A stretch of 64,000 bases of DNA from Tolypeutes matacus (GCA_026826555.1 JAKSZT010053887.1:67143346-67207345); one strand, 5' to 3'. Numbered from the stretch's first letter, positions 22,807-34,197 are shown. Numbers and translations are program-made. Notes: a model not told the origin generated them from the sequence alone.

Positions 22807-23612
22807 TGGAAACAACACGTTTTTCCAACAACCAATGAATGGATAAATAAATTGTGGTGTACACGCATTATGGAATATTATGCAGCTATCAGAAGAAATG
22901 AAGTCATGAAGCATATAACAACATGGATGAACTTAGAGAATATTATGTTGAGTGAAGCAAGCCAGACACAAAAAGAAAATTATTGTATGATTTCACTATT
23001 GTGAACTAAATATAATGAGCAAACTCATGGAGTTAATGCTAGAATATAAGTCATAAGAGATTAGAATGTGATTAGAGAATGGAAAGCTGAGGTTTAATCT
23101 GTGCGGAATTGGCAAAAAGTTGTTTGTGAATGTTTGGAAATGAAAAGAAATGGTGAAAGCACATTTGTAGTTAGTAGAATGAACATATGAGTATGTAGTG
23201 GTTTGTTTTTTTGTTTTTTGTTTTCTTTTTTTTTTGAGTAATTCAAATACTCTAATATTAACTGAAGTGATGAATGCACAGCTCTGTGATTCTACTAAAT
23301 GCCACTGATTATACATTTTAGATAAATTGTAAGGTTTATGAACAAAATAATAGGGTGGTTTGGCGGAAAAATACAGAAAATATAAGATATGGACTATAGT
23401 TCATAGTAATGCTGAGATGATGTTCTTTCATAATTTGTTACAAATGTTTCAAAACATGCAAGGTATTGGTGGTTGTATGAAGTATGGGAGCCCTATATGA
23501 TGTTATGCATTTTTGTTTTGTAAGTTCATAACTTTTACTATACACTTATTATTTATGTATATTCAGGTATGAATGATATATTTTAATAATTTTTTAAATG
23601 AAAAAAAAATGG
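22807..23612 (+). mobile_element. L1 3' end: ORF2 C-terminus, 3' UTR and A-rich tail
   Basis: Plus-strand LINE-1. It begins in ORF2 ('atgatggaaacaac', 'atggaatattatgcagct', 'acaacatggatgaac'), passes the stop region near 23000, and continues through a 3' UTR containing the module seen in triplicate at 13340-14160. It ends in an A-run at 23599-23608. The ORF2 part has frameshifts. Confidence 0.88.
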
Positions 23613-23614
23613 AA

Positions 23615-25209
23615 GCTAATTATTAGAGAAGATAATCTTGGCAGAGAGATAATGATGCATCCTTCTTTAGCCCAAATGGGAAACTGGAGTGCAGAAAGTG
23701 AGAGATTGAGGAATAGTACTAGAACAAGATGGGTATAGGAAAAACTGAGTTCATAAAGATACCCAGACTGCTCGTGTGGGTGAGAAATTTGATTTTGGCT
23801 CACAGGCAGCTCCATCAGAGAGAGAGACATAGAGAGATTTTTTGCTCAATCTAAATCTTAATTTTTAATCAGTGAATTTCATAACTTTATATATTATATA
23901 TATTCACAAGTGTTAGAATTCATATCATCTTGAAATATACTTCAAAATTTTGTGATTTTCCCTGTTATTTTGCTTCATTTCTACTGGCATTTGCCACATG
24001 CATCATATTTTGAAGTTTAAATACCTTTTATAAGTTGTTTTTATATTAAAAGTTCCTGGAAGCCACAAATTATTCCTTTTCTTCATCTTATCCAAATAAT
24101 AAATACATTTCTTTGCTCTTTTATAAGATATTTCAACATTTAAATTGATTCGATGTATTATTTTCTATGTGTTAAATTCACAATATCAAGTTAATAATTT
24201 CAGAAAATATGTTGTGCTTAACTGCTACTGTGGACTACCCAGCAAAGAAAGTGTTTCCCAAAATGTGTAAATCATATAAAGAAGGCCTCTTTTATTCCTA
24301 AAAATATTTTAGGTTTAAAGAATTCTAAGGATGCATTTACATGAAGCTACATAAATATGCACTCAAAAAGCTGAAATTTCCAACAAAATGATTTTTCATT
24401 TGCAGACTATAACATGGAAACCACTCTAGAATATTTTAAACAAAACAATGAAGTAAAAAAAAAGAACTTGCATTTGCACTGTGTAAATATTTACTTTAAA
24501 GCCAACTGCATTTCTATTGTCTGTTTTTTCTCTCTCTTTTTGTCTTGTCTATGTGTATGTCTGGTAATCTTGGCTGCCAGATATCTCTGTTAAAATTTTA
24601 ATGTCCTCAAATGATGCTATCTTTCTCCACATGGGGTTAAACTGATCTTCTGATAAGTATTCTGAGTGATGACATATCACCTTAATACAATCAGGGACTG
24701 GCCAGTCCAGAAGTTGGGTTGACCATTTTAAAAGGATTTTTTTCCCCTTTACTTCTATTCATGGTGTTTTTTCATGGCTTGTATTGGTTTTTGTTACAAA
24801 TACTGTTTTAAAAGATGTCTGTATAACAAACAGTCGTGGGAGATAGAGGTATTTTCTCTCTGGAGCAAACAGCAGATTTTTTTTTCTCTCTGTAATAAAA
24901 AAGATAATATTCCCCTTAAGAAAAAGTTTAGCAGATTCACCAGCAATTCACTTATAAGTTTAGGGGGTTCTAAGCTCAAGTTTCCTCAGTCCTTCCCCAG
25001 AAAGGACCTAGAGTTATTTATTACAGAAGGAGAATAACAGGACTATTGGACGTAAGATCTGAGTTGAACAATGAACAAAGTGTCATATGCACTCCTGTTA
25101 GAATGGGAATGATGGGAGCAGGGTAATAACTGGAGTTCTGGCTAAAATTTAGCACACAGTGGGCTTACTGAGTACTTGAATCCTTGCAGTGGTCATTTCA
25201 CCAATCAAT
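23615..25209. other. Intergenic DNA, no gene seen
   Basis: No recognised element. The region from about 24650 to 25209 could be decayed internal sequence of the retroviral relic that follows, but nothing can be matched. Confidence 0.5.
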
Positions 25210-25692
25210 GAATGTATAATTAGAACTCATGTATTTGTAAGTTGGAGTAACATTCATGGTGGGTCCCTAGTGGAGTAAGAGATATCATATTGAATAAGAC
25301 CACATGGAAATCTCTAACACATCCTCTCCACATACATAGCCAAGATAGTAAACCAGAAACAATATTGTTATGGTAGGGTGGGAGGAATCAAGATTAATGG
25401 TCAGAGCTTAGTGCTTTTCTTAAAGACCTAAATAATAGAGTGGTCAACCTTATCATATCTGCATTTAAGTTGCCAGTATGGCCCCTCCAGAAACAGGATG
25501 GATCCTGCAGAAGGACTATAAACCATGGAGTGATTATCCAATTAGTAATCTCATTAACGGTTAGCAATCATTACCAGAGCAGATTAATAAAACCATGGCT
25601 ACATAGTTTATGGCCATTGATTTGACAAATGCATTTTTCTCAGTCCAATTGAAAAAGAGGATCAGAACTGTACATTCACATGGGATGGGCAA
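25210..25692 (+). pseudogene. ERVL-like pol relic, upstream part (reverse transcriptase N-terminal region)
   Basis: Decayed retroviral pol. The frame at 25440-25625 contains LPVWPLQKQDGS, which resembles the start of the reverse transcriptase fingers region, followed by degraded text and, near 25600, a 'tggccattgatttgacaaatgc' block typical of the first catalytic-aspartate region. Stops and shifts break the frame. The relic is split at 25693 by a solo LTR and resumes at 26070. The gag and 5' parts are not recognisable. It is inactive. Confidence 0.65.
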
Positions 25693-26074
25693 TGTCTTAG
25701 TTTTGTTTAGCTGTTATCACAAATACCAAACAATGTATTGGCTCATGATTTCAGAAGATAGAAGACTGGTTTCCTTCCAGGGCTGGTAGTGTTCTGTTGG
25801 CTGGCAATCTTTCAGTTCTTTAGCTTTCCCATCACTTGGTGATATCCTTTGTTTTCTCTTCCAGGTTTCCACTGACTCCTAGCTTCTCCCTGTGATTTTC
25901 TTGGTAAGGACTTCAGTAATAGGACTAAGACTCATCCTGATTCAGTTGGCCACACCTTACCTAAGAATAACTTCTTCAAAAGGTCCTATTTACAATGGGT
26001 CACAACCATAGGAATGAGATTAAATTTAAGAGCATGCTTTATTCTGGGGAATATAATTCAACCAAAACAGGCAA
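25688..26074 (-). mobile_element. MaLR/ERVL-type solo LTR with exact 5-bp target duplication
   Basis: A 377-bp LTR at 25693-26069 with TGTCTTAG and CCAAAACA ends, flanked by GGCAA at 25688-25692 and 26070-26074. Orientation is minus, judged by the typical MLT/MST-type reading of the reverse complement ('ttgaattatattcccc' near the start and 'ctaagaca' at the end). It sits inside the ERVL-like pol relic and is therefore younger than it. Confidence 0.88.
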
Positions 26075-26600
26075 AAATATTTATTTATACTTTTTCCTGA
26101 GGGCTGTATTAATTCCCTTGCCCTCTGTCAAAATCTAGTTCAAAGAGAGCTAAACCACCTGGACTTCTCACAAGACATCACCATGATCAATTACATCTAT
26201 GACATGTTGATTGGGCAGGATGAACAAGAGCTATCTACTACACTGTTTGTCTTGATAAGAAACATGTGCTCCAGGGAATGAAAGTGATATTTTAGAAAAG
26301 TTTAGGGACCTGACATGTCAGTAAACCTCTTAGGAGTCCAATCTTCAGGAACAGGTTAGGATAGTCCCTTGAAAATAAAATATAATTAATGCATCTTAAG
26401 TACTCTACCACAAAATGCAAAACAGGATGACTGGCAAAAATATTTGGGTCCTAAAGGCAACATTTCTATACCTATTAACAGTAATTCAGCCTATACAGCA
26501 GCTGTCCCAGAAGGCTGACAGTCATAAGTGGGGTAAGATAATAAGGTGCTCTGCAGCAGATACTGGTTATCTTCTGATAATTTTCTTTCCCTTAAGCCCC
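26075..26600 (+). pseudogene. ERVL-like pol relic, downstream part (reverse transcriptase catalytic region)
   Basis: It resumes collinearly after the solo LTR. The catalytic box is visible at 26192-26203, where the codons read Tyr-Ile-Tyr-Asp instead of the Tyr-X-Asp-Asp expected of an active reverse transcriptase, so one catalytic aspartate is lost. Downstream text to about 26540 fits the connection/thumb region, with several stop codons. No RNase H or integrase is recognisable after it. It is non-functional. Confidence 0.7.
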
Positions 26601-26829
26601 CTTCTTCCCTTCTCCCACAAATATTACTCCAAAACTCAAATGTGACCAATTGCATTGTATAGTATTAAAAACAGAATTTGTCTTTCATTTCCCTGTAAGA
26701 TATAGCTCCCATATATCTCACCAAGATTATCTCTTAGTATTCTCACTTCCTCTCCTGTACAGGTGAACACATGACATGCACACTACTCTAGATCTATGCT
26801 CAATACTCTTAGATTTCTCATTGTGACAT

Positions 26830-27215
26830 GCTTTTTGCAAATCATTTTAACGAATGTCACCCTCATTCCCCACTCATCTGGACAATTCTTTCAAGTTGTA
26901 GTCCTAGGTCAAACTTAGAGGTCACTTATTTCTTGGTAACTTTCTCTAACCTTCCTTCTAACATTTCACATATTCCTTAATCAAAAGCTTGATGAGTTAA
27001 CATATGTCCTCCCACAACTCTCACTAAATATGCATACGACGCTTTGATCATGCTGTATGTTAAATGGTTTTTCAGGTCTTTGTCTTCTTCTCTAGATTAT
27101 AAGATTTCTTGAAGGTAGAGACAATTATTTAGTTAAGTGTATTTCCAGCATTTTTCATGATGTCTCATGTAGGAGAAATAATATTTATTAAATGGATGAA
27201 TTATTTAATAAATTA
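26830..27215 (-). repeat. L2 (LINE2) 3' remnant
   Basis: Antisense L2-like text: 'ccactcatctggaca', 'aacttagaggtcacttattt', 'taactttctctaacc', then 'agattataagatttcttgaaggtagagac' in two blocks, and 'aatatttattaaatggatgaa'. The order fits the L2 3' end read backwards. Confidence 0.65.
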
Positions 27216-27299
27216 TGAATTATTCCCTAAATTTTACTCATGTTTTCTGTTGAAATCTTCCCTATTAGTGGCAAACTCCCATAATTTCAACCTCTTTTC

Positions 27300-27515
27300 A
27301 AAACTTACCTCCAGGGAAGCGGCTGTGGCTCAATCAGTAGGGCTTCCGTTTACCATATGGGAGGCCCCGGATTCGGTTCCCGGGGCCTCCTGGTGAAGGC
27401 AAGCCCGCCCGCACAGCGTGGTTAGCTGACCCAGCGAGCACAAGCAGCAAGGGGGGGATAAATGAATGAATAAATAAATAAAATCTTTAAAAAAAAAAAA
27501 AAAAAACTTACCTCC
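27300..27515 (+). mobile_element. Well-preserved DAS-type SINE with 13-bp target duplication
   Basis: The element (27313-27502) has a tRNA-like head with an A-box-like tggctcaatcagtagg at 27326-27341 and a B-box-like gattcggttcc at 27370-27380. A G+C-rich body, a TGAATGAATAAATAAA-type tail and a long A-run follow. The direct repeat aaaacttacctcc flanks it at 27300-27312 and 27503-27515 without mismatch. Perfect duplications, a long pure A tail and intact pol III boxes suggest the most recent insertion in the window. Same subfamily as 5755-5968. Confidence 0.95.
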
Positions 27516-28753
27516 CCAACTTAAATGAAGTCACACACTACATCAAGGTCACTATGTCCCTAAAAGCCCCCTTTATGACACATTTTTAATCACACAGCCT
27601 CCACATGCCACAGTGTACTGGCATATTATTATTGTTGTTCTTACTCTTTTTTCTTTCTAGATGAGAACTCTATTTATTGTCACATGCGTCTATCTTTGAA
27701 TCTTATATCATAATGTGAAATAAGTTCAGCTTCTTTATGTCATTGATTTTCACTAACGTCTAAGTTACTACTGACATTCATCAAAGATGAATTCAACTAT
27801 AATTGCAAATATAATGGCCATTCAAATTCCATATAAACAGCAAATCAAATAGTCCAACCTCATGTTTCATTAACTTAATTCAAATGTCCTTTATTTGCAT
27901 TCTACTTTAGTTTTGTACTCTGACATCCACTTCTCATAATCTAGATGTTTTTCATTTCATAAATATTAAAGATTAGAGTCTTTGATTTTAGTCTCCAATT
28001 CTTCCAGTTCTTTCATATTCCTGATTCCAGTATCCACACCCCCTGATTGCATTATGTTCTCCACTTCCTTTCCTTTTCCACTTGAGCCAGGATGATCAAA
28101 GTTACTCTTGGAGTCATTTGTTTTGATAACAAACCTGAATTCATGTTGAATCACTGTATTAGCCAGGGATTCTCCATTTTAAATATTAGTTATTGATAGA
28201 AAATTATTTAATCCAAACGAATGTATAGAAAGATCTGTTGGCAGCTCATAAAATCAATACTAGGAATGGAAATGCAGATGCTACAGGATACACAGCCATT
28301 ATGACAGCTAACATTATTCCATACACACACAAAAATATTGAAGACTTCTTTGGCAGCACTGCTGACTACCAAATGAATTGGCTTGTTACACAGAGCTTGC
28401 ACTGGACAGTAGATATCACTAATGGCATCTCTGTGATTATGCTCTTTAATTAGACTTTTAAACTACTACTGCTACCACAAGTCTTTTTTTATTGTTTCTT
28501 AATAAATTTTGTTATCAAAACAAAAATCCAGGATGAGAATCTTATTGAATGAGGGCAGATGACTTGTTCATGTCCTATACTCAAGGAAGTCTGGGATATT
28601 GAGTAGTGATTGTTTGATTGTTTCTAGCTTACATAGTGGCAATTTTTTTCTCCCATAAATATTCATAATTTGCTCACTGAGTTGAATAAGTCGCAAAAGG
28701 CCAAGTGACAATTTCCACTTCCAATTCAAATGAATCTCTTTTGTATTCTCTGA
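27516..28753. other. Intergenic DNA, no gene seen
   Basis: No coding support. A short LTR-end-like string, 'gtattagccagggattctcc', occurs at about 28158-28177 but has no body. Otherwise unrecognised. Confidence 0.55.
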
Positions 28754-29358
28754 TGTAGCAGTTTGGCATTGTTTATGAATTCCAAAAATAGATATTGGAT
28801 TATGTTTGTAAACTGGTCTGTTCCTCTGGGCATATTGGATTGTATTAATTTCAGAGGTTTCACTTTTACTTGATTAAATTATGATTAGGGCTTTGATTGG
28901 GTCACTTCAGTAGAATGTCAGAGAAAATGACACAGCAGAGGAGAGAGTTGGAATTTTGATGGGAAGTAAACACACAGGAGAATACAGAGGAATAGAGACA
29001 GCTCTCATAGACACAGACATGGCAGAGATCCTAGGAAGAGAGAGAACCTGATAGTCCACACATGGCCTTGGGGAGAAAACAGAGCATCTGAGCCCAGTCT
29101 ACAGCTACAGCTGAGAGAAATCCCAGTCTACAGCTGAGACTGGAAGAAGCTGGGACCACGGAACCTTAGGAGGAAGAGGAAGGCTGAACCCTTCCAGAGA
29201 CCATCTTGCTCCAACACTTGACAACAGACTTTGGTGAGGGAAGTAACTTATACTTTATGGCCTTTTAACTGTAAGCTTCTACCCCAAATAAATACCCTTT
29301 ATAAATGCCAACAGATATCTGGTACTTTGCAACAGCACCCCTTTAGCTGACTAATACA
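28754..29358 (+). mobile_element. Solo LTR (family C), plus strand
   Basis: A 605-bp LTR from TGTAGCAGTTTGG to ACTAATACA. It has the same landmarks as 10255-10907 in reverse: 'aaataaataccctttataaa' near the end and 'gaccatcttgctccaac' before it. Flanks are TCTGA on the left and CCTGG on the right. They agree at 3 of 5 positions and the two differences are transitions, so this may be a decayed 5-bp target duplication. No internal sequence is present. Confidence 0.82.
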
Positions 29359-29439
29359 CCTGGTGAAACCATTTTATCTTTGAGCTTAAAATCTCCAAAG
29401 CAACAAAGACTTCCAAGTGCAGACACAAGAAGAAAATGT

Positions 29440-29905
29440 TGTGTGTGTCCTCATTTTCTAGGGCTGCTATGACAAATATCACACAGTGTGTGGGCTTAAG
29501 CAACAGAAATTTATTGTCTCATGGTTTTGGAGAATAGAAGTCTAAAATGATGGTCTCAACAACCCATGCTTTCCCCTGAAGTCTATAGTGTTCTAGTGCT
29601 GGCTTGCTGCAATTCTTGGAGTTCCTTGGCTTACATTCACTGCCTCTGTCCCACGGTAATTTGCCTTGTTCTCTGGCTTCTGATTTACTGCTTCCTAATT
29701 TCCTCTCTCTACAAGGCCTCCAGTCATATGGACCAAGGCTTACCTCAATTCAATCTGGCCCCATCTAAATGGGGTATTTAATGATTCTATTCACAAATAA
29801 GTCTGTACCTTAACTAACAACATTATATTCAAATGTCTTATTTACATATGGGCTCACATCAATAGGAATACATATTAGGACTTGATCCTGTCTTTGTGTG
29901 GTAAA
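29440..29905 (-). mobile_element. MaLR-type solo LTR
   Basis: On the plus strand it reads 'tctagggctgctatgacaaa', 'cttaagcaacagaaatttat', 'ctcatggttttggag' and later 'aggcctccagtcatatgg'. This is the antisense order of an MLT1/MLT2-like LTR. Ends are approximate and no target duplication was confirmed. Confidence 0.75.
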
Positions 29906-30487
29906 ATATTTGATCACCAAGGCTTTGCAAGTTCATAATTTTGATGAAATAATAAATGTCCCTTCCTCTTCTTCACTTTGATTTTTCACCAGTGAATTAA
30001 ATCCAGTTTTGAACCGAAGCTCAAGTACCCTTGTATCTAATTGTCTAAATTTGTTCGTTCTAAGTACTTGAATATCTTATCAAATTGCTCTTTACTTCCC
30101 ATAAATTAAACAACATTAACATCTCAATTAACCCAAGAAATGTTTCCTTTTCATTCCGGTTACAGGTACAAGGCATGATGGATAGGGAGGTAAGGGCTCT
30201 GCTACAAATATCACCTAGAACTATATGCTTATGGAGGGGTCACTGTCTTGTAGACATTTTAAGCATGAGTCTTCCTTGATTGGTACAGCAGGGAAAGGAA
30301 AAGCTGAAGAGTAATGCTGGCATTCACTGTTTCCTCCCATAATCTTGACTAGATAATAATCAAATTACATCATCTTACCTGCTTAAATACAAGACGACAA
30401 GAAAACATAGGCGAGCAGTTGGAATGTTTAGAGAACACTACTCTATTAGAAGATTTATTCTCTTATACAAATAAATGTATCACTCAA

Positions 30488-30566
30488 ATTTTCAGGGGAA
30501 ATGGAGAACTCAAAATCGTCTAGAGGCTTTTAAGTCCTTTTTGAGTCCTCCATTTCCCCTGAAAAT
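30488..30566. repeat. Long inverted repeat: 28-bp arms, 23-bp loop
   Basis: The left arm (30488-30515) and right arm (30539-30566) are reverse complements at 27 of 28 positions, with the single mismatch at 30507/30547. Transcribed from the minus strand, that mismatch becomes a G-U wobble, so the stem would be fully paired. The loop is 30516-30538. The arms match no repeat I recognise. The size resembles a microRNA precursor, but a one-step template-switch mutation would produce the same structure. Confidence 0.9.
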
Positions 30567-30879
30567 CAGGGAGACCTTTAAGATTGTAGCATATCTTCCC
30601 AGCACTCTCATTCTATTAAAAAAAAAAAAACACAAATAAACACAATTAAAGATTTACAGATGCTCTATAATCAAAATATTCTTAATGCCTTGGAGAAGAA
30701 AGTATTTCCAGGATCTCCTTAGGAATGGGGAGGTTTGGGTTCCACATGTTATACTCACACCAACAAAGCTTTTTACCTAATTCATTTAATTCCTTTTCAA
30801 TATTTTCCCAAAGATATCTGCATCACTTATGGCATCATAGATAAGAGAAAGGACATTAACTTAGGCAAAAGTTCCAGAT

Positions 30880-31060
30880 ATGCTACTTATTGTGTCAATT
30901 TCCCTGTCCTTGGTTTTCCTATCTGTGAAATATAGAGTGATAACCTCATATATCTAATATAGTTACTGCGATGAATAAATTAATTAATCTATGTACAACA
31001 CTTAAAACAGAGCTGGAATATTCATAGAAATAATAATAATATAAATATTATTTTCCTAAA
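30880..31060 (+). repeat. MIR SINE remnant
   Basis: The order 'tgtcaatttccctgtccttgg', 'ttttcctatctgtgaaatat', 'agtgataacctcata' and 'cacttaaaacagagctgg' follows the MIR core and 3' part on the plus strand. Confidence 0.75.
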
Positions 31061-31485
31061 CTTATTTCTCACAAGCCACTATTGAGGCCACAATTTGTGT
31101 AAACAGCTGAGTAAACAATTAGAAAGACTTCCAATTGCCTAAGTTGTCATGATGAACCCACAATCATGGAATTCACTTCCTGCCCAATGATGCTTTCTGG
31201 GAAGAGCAGGGCAGTCCCCTAAGCACATCCAAGAATGGCTTGAGAAAGAAGGAAAAGGCTGCTTGGTGTTTCATGCCGGATAGGAGATAGGTTTAGAGTG
31301 AGGGGTCCTGCACATGGCCAGCACTTATATGGTATGAACTTCCTGCCAGTGCCAAAGGAGGGAACGTCAGGGCTTTCTCATCAGTTTGCCCAGGTGTGGG
31401 ACTTGAAAGCTCTTGGCATTTGAGTATCAAAATGGAGTCAATCTATTTATTACATAAGTAAAATAAATTTGAGATTCTGTGTAGG

Positions 31486-34197
31486 TATTCTTTTCTAGTT
31501 TGTTAAAGGATACTAAGGTAATGTATCAGAAATGAGTTGCCTTTAATATTGGAGATTTATTAATTTAAAAGCTTAAAGTTTTGAGACTGCAAAAAATGTC
31601 CATATCAGTGCTTCACCAAGTAAGGCTTTTCTCCATGATGACCAGCTACTGGTGGTCCTGGATTCCTCTTTCATCTGGCAAGGCACGTGGCCAGAGCACA
31701 TGGTAGCATCTGTTGGTCTCTGCCCTCTCCTCTGGACTCCATTGATTCCTGCTCTGTCTGTGGCTTTCTCTCAGGTTCTGCCTATTTCTCTCCATCTCTG
31801 TGGCCCTGTCAATTCCAGTTTATAAAGGATTCCAGTAAGAAGATCAAGACCCACCCTGGGCCACACAAAACCTCAACTGGTTTTGTGCGATATTAATATT
31901 AGTTAGCATTTTTTTTCTTTCCTTCATTTTCTTTATTAACAAGGAGATCTTTATTATGTCATTTAACTAATCTATGTTCATCTGTGTTTCTTTCTGAGCA
32001 CTGGAGGGATGATTGAGTTTTTATGTGAGATTAGATGCGATAAAAGTGAACAGAATTGTTTTGGAGTAATGCTTCCATACTTTTTGAGCTTCCTTTTGTC
32101 TGTTATTTTATTTTTTTGAATTTGAAATAAAGTTTGAATAAAAAATAGCCCTCAACTGAATCTAATCCAATCAAAGGTCCACAATAGGTCCATAACCACA
32201 GGACATCATTTTCTGAAATCCACAAAAGCCAAACCTCAACATTCAACCCTCTGGATGCCCAAAATACATGTTCTTTCTACATGCAAAATACATTCATTCC
32301 ATTATGTTTCAAAAGCCTTAAATCATTTCATTAACAGGATTAAGTACAAGTATCATCAACATAGGTTATAGGCATGTCTGTCTTGGGGCAAAATTCCCCT
32401 CAGGCTGTGGACCTGTTAAACTTAGAAAACAAGTTAACTGCTTCCAAGATACAAAGTAGGGACATTCACAGGATAAACATACCCATTGCCAAAGGGAGAA
32501 ATTGGAAAGAAAATGGGGTCACAGGTCCCAAACACTTCTAAAAACCTGCAGGGCATACTTCATTAGGTTTCAAATTCTGAGAGTCCTTAGTGCCATATTC
32601 TTTCCAAGAACATGTCCAATATCCATATTCTCAGTTCCACTTTCATCAAACATCTGGGTGGCAGATGAATTCTAGGCCCCACCCTCTGAGAATACTGGCA
32701 TGATGGCCAGACTTTCCCCAATCATAAGTGCATAGGCTTGATCCTCTCAGATCAATGGGGTGGCAGCCCAACTCTCCCCAATCCCCAGGGATTGTGCTCC
32801 ACTCTCTTTGAAACCTGGAATAGTAACACTCTTCCTGAACAACTGGGATGAAGGTCACTCTCTTCAAGTGCTGGGGCTTACTCACCCTTTCTACACCCAT
32901 AGGGTGGGGACCCTCTCTTGGCCTGAGAAGATGTTTTTAGTTCAGACCTCATCTTCTACAGTTCTGCCTTTGAAGTCATTTTCCCTTCTAACTCTCCCTT
33001 TTCAGTCCCTTTTAGCTCAGGTTGGAAGTTGTTCTATTCATACAGTTCTAGCAAAAACAAAAACAAAACAAAACAAAAAAAGTGTTGGTTTCAGATGCAG
33101 AAAACAGTATTCCAAGATGTCATACAGTAAGATTTTCCACAGATCCTTCCTGGATAACTGCATTTCCATTCTTGACTTACACTGAAATGACTGGCTGGTT
33201 CCATGCTAAGTTAAATCCTCACATGAGGCAATATTCTCTGATGACTCATTTTCTAGAAGCTGAGGATATTCCAAACCATCAATTTCTGTTTCTTTATGCC
33301 CAGGAGTTTAGTTCTCAGCTCATCCCTTTCCTCTCACATTTTACTGTAAGCTGTGAGGAGAAGCCAGGATGCACTTTCCAAATTTAGTTTGGAAACATCC
33401 TCAGCTACATATCCAAGCTTGTCACTTTCCAATTCTGCTTACCATCCAACATCAGAACATAATTTTGCCAAATTCTCTGCCACTTTAAAATAAGGATCGT
33501 CTTTCATCCAGTTTGCAATGACACAATCACCATTTGTGTTGAAGCCCTCATCGGTGGTATCTTAAGCATATATATTTCTACCAAGAGTGTCTCCAAAGCA
33601 ATTTAGTTCTTTTTTTATTAAGTATATCACAATTCTTCCCACATATCCAATCAATTAGCCATTTCCACATTTTTGGTATTTGCATAGCAGTACCCTACTC
33701 TCTTAGTACCAATTATTGTTGTAGTTTTCTAAAGGTTGCTAAGGCAATATACTAGAAATGGGTTGGCTTTTACAATGAGGATTTACTAATTTAAAAGTAT
33801 TTAGTTTCAAGGCCAAGAAAAATGTCCAAATTAGGGCTTCATCAGGTGATGTTTTTTTTCCCTGAGGACTGGCGGCTGGTGGTCCTGAATTCCTCTGTCT
33901 GGCAAGGCACATGGCAAGGCACATGGCCACATCTGCCAGTCTCTGCTCCCTCCTCTGGCTCCAATGCTTTTTGCTCCATCTGTGGCTTTCTCTCAGGTTC
34001 TGGCCATTTCTGTTTATAAAGGACTCCAGTAAGAGAATCAAGACCCACCCTGGGCCATGCCTCACCAGAGTAATATAATCAAATGGATCTCAAATGGAAT
34101 CAAATCCAGTCAAAGGTCCATGATGCATTCACACCCACAAAATGGACCAATTCAAAGACATAATTTTCAGGGGTCCACAAAGACACAAACCACCATG
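31486..34197 (-). mobile_element. Complete MaLR-type provirus (LTR-internal-LTR), minus strand
   Basis: The 5' LTR is 33717-34197 (481 bp) and the 3' LTR is 31486-32241, which is about 477 bp after removing the insertion at 31880-32149. The two LTRs are plainly homologous, for example 'ctggtggtcct.gattcctct', 'ggcaaggcac.tgg' and 'atcaagacccaccctgggcca'. Inside the 5' LTR a short spacer leads to a primer-binding-site relic at 33692-33711 (minus-strand tggtactaagagagtaggg), similar to the tRNA-Leu site used by ERVL/MaLR. The internal region (32242-33691) is about 1.45 kb, non-coding, with only decayed gag-like potential. No confident target duplication. Both LTR copies have diverged, so the insertion is old. 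Confidence 0.82.
31871..32158 (+). mobile_element. Possible retrocopy of a transcript 3' end inside the MaLR 3' LTR
   Basis: An insertion of about 270 bp (31880-32149) interrupts the 3' LTR and is flanked by cctcaactg at 31871-31879 and 32150-32158. It ends with two AATAAA signals (in gaaataaag and gaataaaaaatag) and a short A-rich tail just before the right duplication. Target duplication plus polyadenylation signal plus A-tail is the signature of L1-mediated retroposition of a polyadenylated RNA. The body matches no repeat I recognise and has no open frame. It may be the 3' UTR of a cellular mRNA or lncRNA. Confidence 0.6.

Larger units (their letters stand above)
29906..31485. other. Intergenic DNA with a MIR and a hairpin
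   Basis: No gene is visible. It contains the perfect-stem hairpin at 30488-30566 and a MIR remnant at 30880-31060. The rest is unrecognised. Confidence 0.55.

Noticed and set aside
32760..33185. 141-codon plus-strand frame
   Set aside because: It is antisense to the internal region of the minus-strand MaLR provirus and has no motif.
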